Position numbers and translations under genes: made by a program. This document shows positions 60,484-64,000 of a stretch of DNA of 64,000 bases, one piece after another (position 1 is the first letter of the stretch; each line of letters begins with the position of its first letter). Under the pieces are notes generated by a model, which was not told where the DNA came from, ran no database searches, and saw only the letters and a list, made by a program, of their open reading frames with translations. Source of the stretch: Corynebacterium glucuronolyticum DSM 44120 (GTDB taxonomy: Bacteria; Actinomycetota; Actinomycetes; Mycobacteriales; Mycobacteriaceae); NCBI RefSeq assembly GCF_030440595.1, contig NZ_CP047452.1, positions 310,001-374,000 of the forward strand, read 5' to 3'.

Positions 60484-61875
60484 CTACGCCTTCGCCTTGC
60501 GTAGGTCTACGATCTGCAGCACGAGGGCCACCAGAAGAATTCCTAGGATGGCCATGAAAGCTGCGGTGATCGCGTGGTTCCAGTTGGTGGTGGCGAGGAC
60601 GGAGAACAGAATGCCCGTCATGATCGCGTTACCGATTGCAGTAGCGACGCGCTCTGCGGTCTGCTTGAATGCGCCGGCGGTGCCACCCTCGTAGCCGGGG
60701 ACATCGAGCATCGCAATGGTCTGGTTAGCAGAGCCGAAGGCACCCTGTCCCAGGCCGACAATTGCGAATGCTGCGAACAGCCACCACACGTTCAGGCCAT
60801 GCATTCCGTTGAAGTAAATGATCGCAATCGCGGCTGTCATGCCCACGACCATGGAAGTAAGAGAAGCGATGCAGATCTGGCGGCCGTACTCCAGTGAATG
60901 GTTACCGGAGAGGTAAGCAGTGATCGCTGAAGTGATCGCGCCGCCGAGGCCAACGAGGCCAGCGTTGAGGGCCGTGAAGTGCTGACCATTCTGGAGGTAA
61001 ATGGCCAGTGTGGAGAAGATCGAGGTGGAGCCGACGAACATGATGCCACTGATGGCGGTTCCCCAGCCGAAGGAGCGCAGCTTGAGCAGGCCGAGGTTCA
61101 CCATCGGCGCGTTTCCGCAGTTTTCGTAGTGGCGTTCCCACTGTACCCAGGCGAATCCAAGGATGGCGGCGAGGGGGAGAAGCAACCACATGAGCTTGTT
61201 GTCGCCGTGGTACATGAAGGGGTACATGATGCAGACGACGGTGGAGGCGAGCAGCAGCATGCCGATCGGGTCCAGGTCGAGTTTGCCCTTCTTCCGGTGT
61301 GCTTTCTCGTCGGCAAATGGCAGCCACCGGAGAGCAAGGAAGATGCCGATGATGCCGACCGGAACCATGAACCAGAAGGACCAACGCCAGCCCCATGCGG
61401 GATCCAGTGCGGAAATGATCGTACCTGCGATGACCGGGCCAATTGCGACCGCCACGGCGACGGTCAGCCCGAACTTAGCGAAAGCTCGGGCGCGTTCCTT
61501 GCCATGGAAGTAGGTCTGAATGATGCCTGCGGTCTGCGGACTGTAGACGGCGGCGGCGAACCCTTGGATGAAACGGAAAATGTTCAAAATGACGGGGTCG
61601 CTGGCGAAGCCACACAGGGCCGTCGACAAGCAAAATAGGGCGAGACCGATGGTGAAAAACATCGACCGACCCAGGAGATCACCGAGTCGCCCGAAGGGGA
61701 CGAGGAACACACCGAAAGTAAGCGCGTAGCCTGCCAGCATCCATTGCAGCTGCGATGCAGATGCGCCGAGCGCGTGCTCAATCGACGGCAGCGCGACGTT
61801 AATAGAACTGACCGCAACAAGCGCCATAGCCAGTGGGATTAGTACCACTACAAGAATCTTTTTTCTCTCACCCAT
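60484..61875 (-). CDS. MFS drug/metabolite exporter (DHA2-like)
   Basis: 463 residues with 12-14 TM helices. Motif A is GRLGDLLGRS, and motif C-like GPVIAGTIIS is in helix 5 (antiporter feature), with QWMLAGYALTFG in helix 2. Likely proton-driven export of a small molecule; the substrate is unknown. Divergent from galE with a 66-bp spacer that holds both promoters. Confidence 0.9.
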   Translation of the reverse strand: MGERKKILVVVLIPLAMALVAVSSINVALPSIEHALGASASQLQWMLAGYALTFGVFLVPFGRLGDLLGRSMFFTIGLALFCLSTALCGFASDPVILNIFRFIQGFAAAVYSPQTAGIIQTYFHGKERARAFAKFGLTVAVAVAIGPVIAGTIISALDPAWGWRWSFWFMVPVGIIGIFLALRWLPFADEKAHRKKGKLDLDPIGMLLLASTVVCIMYPFMYHGDNKLMWLLLPLAAILGFAWVQWERHYENCGNAPMVNLGLLKLRSFGWGTAISGIMFVGSTSIFSTLAIYLQNGQHFTALNAGLVGLGGAITSAITAYLSGNHSLEYGRQICIASLTSMVVGMTAAIAIIYFNGMHGLNVWWLFAAFAIVGLGQGAFGSANQTIAMLDVPGYEGGTAGAFKQTAERVATAIGNAIMTGILFSVLATTNWNHAITAAFMAILGILLVALVLQIVDLRKAKA

Positions 61876-61938
61876 TCAAACCTCCTACAAAATTGCAACC
61901 AGCACATGATACTCATATGTCCATAAACTACAATTTGA

Positions 61939-62865
<927 letters not shown>

Positions 62866-62883
62866 TGCTTCTGATTTCTTTAG

Positions 62884-62922
62884 CCCGGTAGTATCCAGCA
62901 TGCTGCCGGGATTTGTTGTCTT
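62884..62922 (+). terminator. Terminator after galE
   Basis: CCCGGTAG (62884-62891) and CTGCCGGG (62903-62910), then ATTTGTTGTCTT. Confidence 0.75.
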
Positions 62923-62935
62923 CGCACCCAAAAAA

Positions 62936-63235
62936 CCGAAATGCGGCCCATCCTGCGTAGGAGTGTCGCTCGTTGGGATCGATTGGGCCGCATTCGGTAT
63001 TCCAGCGTGACATGGTGCGGAGCGCGGCCCGGGTGCTGCCGAATGTCGGGTGCCGTTCCCCGGTTGGGACGCGTTCGGGACAAGGCGATGCGGAGCGCGG
63101 CCAGAGGGATGCTGAACCTCGGGTGCTGCGTTCCAGCTGGGACGTGTTCGGTATTCGAGAGTGACGTGATGCGGAGCGCGGCCCAGGTGCTGCCGAATGT
63201 CGGGTGCTGCGTTTCAGCTGGGCCACATTCGGTAG
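62936..63235. repeat. Repeat cluster related to the 35-kb array
   Basis: CCGAAATGCGGCCCA (62936-62950) and TGGGCCGCATTCGG (62984-62997) form an inverted pair. Three units of 73-81 bp follow, each with TGCGGAGCGCGGCC (63016, 63089, 63170) and CTGGG(A/C)C; the last ends GGGCCACATTCGG (63220-63232), the exact complement of the unit start in the 35-kb array. It separates galE from the DsbA-like gene. No gene is seen here. Confidence 0.8.
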
Positions 63236-63263
63236 CAAGCAAGACCGGAGAAGCCAGACATGC

Positions 63264-63292
63264 AAAAAGCCGACGACCGAAATCGCCGGCTT
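63264..63292 (-). terminator. Terminator of the DsbA-like gene
   Basis: AAGCCGACGA (63267-63276) and TCGCCGGCTT (63283-63292) pair with one mismatch; on the minus strand TTTTTGC follows. Confidence 0.8.
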
Positions 63293-63304
63293 GGGATGTG
63301 TGCG

Positions 63305-64000
63305 CTACTTGTTCTTCTGCAGCTGCTCCTCGATCGCCTTCTGGAAAACCTCGTAGGGCTGTGCGCCGGAGACGAACTGGTCACCGATGATGAAGGACGG
63401 CGTACCGGAGATGCCGATGGATGCGCCGTACTTGGTGGCGCTGGTGACGGCCTGAGTGTACGTGCCACTTTCCACCTCAGAGCGGAAGCGATCAAGATCG
63501 GGAACGCCTGCCTCGGTGGCGAAGCGGACGAAGTCCTCGATGTCGTTTTCCGGGTGGCCCTGGACGTCCTTGCTGGCGGTGTACAGCGCGTTGTGGAACT
63601 CATGGAACTTGCCCTGAGCGGCGGCGGCGCGCCCGGCCTCGGCGGCCTTGACAGCATCTGGGCCGTTGACGGCCATGTCGTTCCATTCCACGCGGACAAG
63701 GCCCTTATCCACGTAATCTTTCAGCACCTGGGGGTACGTCTCATTGGCGTACTTGGCGCAGAAGGGGCACTCGAAATCGGAAAACTCACTGATAACCACA
63801 GGGGCATCGACCTTGCCGGTGGCGAACGGGTCGTTTGCCATGCGGCGGTGGACATGCGTGATGTCTTCACTGGTGGCGATGGTCTTACCGGGGCCCCACA
63901 GGAAAGCGCCGGTCTCACCCGAGGGCTCAATCTTCACTGCTGCCTGCGCCTGCGTCGACGGGGCGACGGAGGAGACGGTGGTGGGGTCGGGAGCCGGTGG
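63305..64000 (-). CDS. DsbA/thioredoxin-like disulfide protein, N-terminus outside the window
   Basis: At least 232 residues, still open at the window edge. The extracytoplasmic thioredoxin fold has the active site CPFC in FSDFECPFCAKYANETYP and the cis-Pro segment SGTPSFIIGDQFV. The upstream Pro/Thr/Ser/Ala-rich stretch (PDPTTVSSVAPSTQAQAA) looks like a linker from a membrane anchor. Likely introduces disulfides into exported proteins; the Cys-rich pilus adhesin of this window could be a client, which is speculation. Confidence 0.88.
   Translation of the reverse strand, partial: PPAPDPTTVSSVAPSTQAQAAVKIEPSGETGAFLWGPGKTIATSEDITHVHRRMANDPFATGKVDAPVVISEFSDFECPFCAKYANETYPQVLKDYVDKGLVRVEWNDMAVNGPDAVKAAEAGRAAAAQGKFHEFHNALYTASKDVQGHPENDIEDFVRFATEAGVPDLDRFRSEVESGTYTQAVTSATKYGASIGISGTPSFIIGDQFVSGAQPYEVFQKAIEEQLQKNK

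Overview
The window is a GC-rich actinobacterial chromosome segment that reads as Corynebacterium. Support comes from a LysC almost identical in layout to the C. glutamicum enzyme, asd near an ECF sigma factor of the SigC type, a six-gene Mrp antiporter operon, a WhiB protein beside a class A PBP, the GlxR/CyaB cAMP pair, a mycothiol-type dehydrogenase, a 6C small RNA, and many genes whose -10 box sits 6-7 nt before the start codon (leaderless). The exact species cannot be fixed from this sequence alone.

Layout. 1-561: end of a DMT-type membrane protein. 658-12729: lysC and asd, separated by a roughly 9.3 kb sortase-assembled pilus island (major pilin, class C sortase, short base pilin, 2038-residue tip adhesin) with its own near-consensus promoter. 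12747-19190 (minus): mrpACDEFG, sigC and a small membrane protein, packed as one apparent operon. 19283-27014: a coiled-coil membrane protein, tRNA-Pro, metallophosphoesterase, YqeY, PBP1A, WhiB, a DUF4177 protein, RidA and an MBL hydrolase. 27062-31220: AT-richer accessory DNA with two pentapeptide-repeat proteins, a frameshifted second copy of the MBL gene 3' end, and a frameshifted secreted protein next to a 51-residue membrane protein. 31267-36969: glxR, nth, TlpA-like, Nudix and MarP-like genes, then a 12-unit tandem repeat array, a shortened alpha/beta-hydrolase and a holin-like protein. 37054-42910: HAD phosphatase, 6C RNA and a complete Tad/Flp pilus locus. 43099-51995: Hsp20, MrfA/YprA-type helicase, cold-shock protein, topA, cyaB and holB. 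52064-54841: tRNA-Thr followed by a small accessory element with a Panacea (DUF4065) gene overlapping a two-TM protein gene, a decayed integrase and a truncated ATPase with a 22-nt-period repeat upstream. 54951-64000: a hypothetical protein, DedA, a DoxX-like protein, a GH3 protein, MscR plus an MBL hydrolase, an MFS transporter, a GalE-type epimerase, a second repeat cluster and a DsbA-like protein running off the edge.

How it fits together. Two separate surface-fibre systems (sortase pilus and Tad pilus) lie in one window. CyaB makes the cAMP that GlxR senses. MscR and the MBL protein form a mycothiol-linked aldehyde pathway. The order PBP-WhiB-RidA-MBL-Crp-nth-TlpA-Nudix-MarP-hydrolase-holin-Tad-helicase-Csp-TopA matches mycobacteria, so the accessory insertions at 27 kb and 52 kb and the repeat array at 35 kb stand out against a conserved background. 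The best candidates for something undescribed are the Panacea/two-TM pair, the pentapeptide cassette flanked by a duplicated gene end, the repeat family built on CCGAATGYGGCCC, and the coding minisatellite inside the holB zinc cluster.
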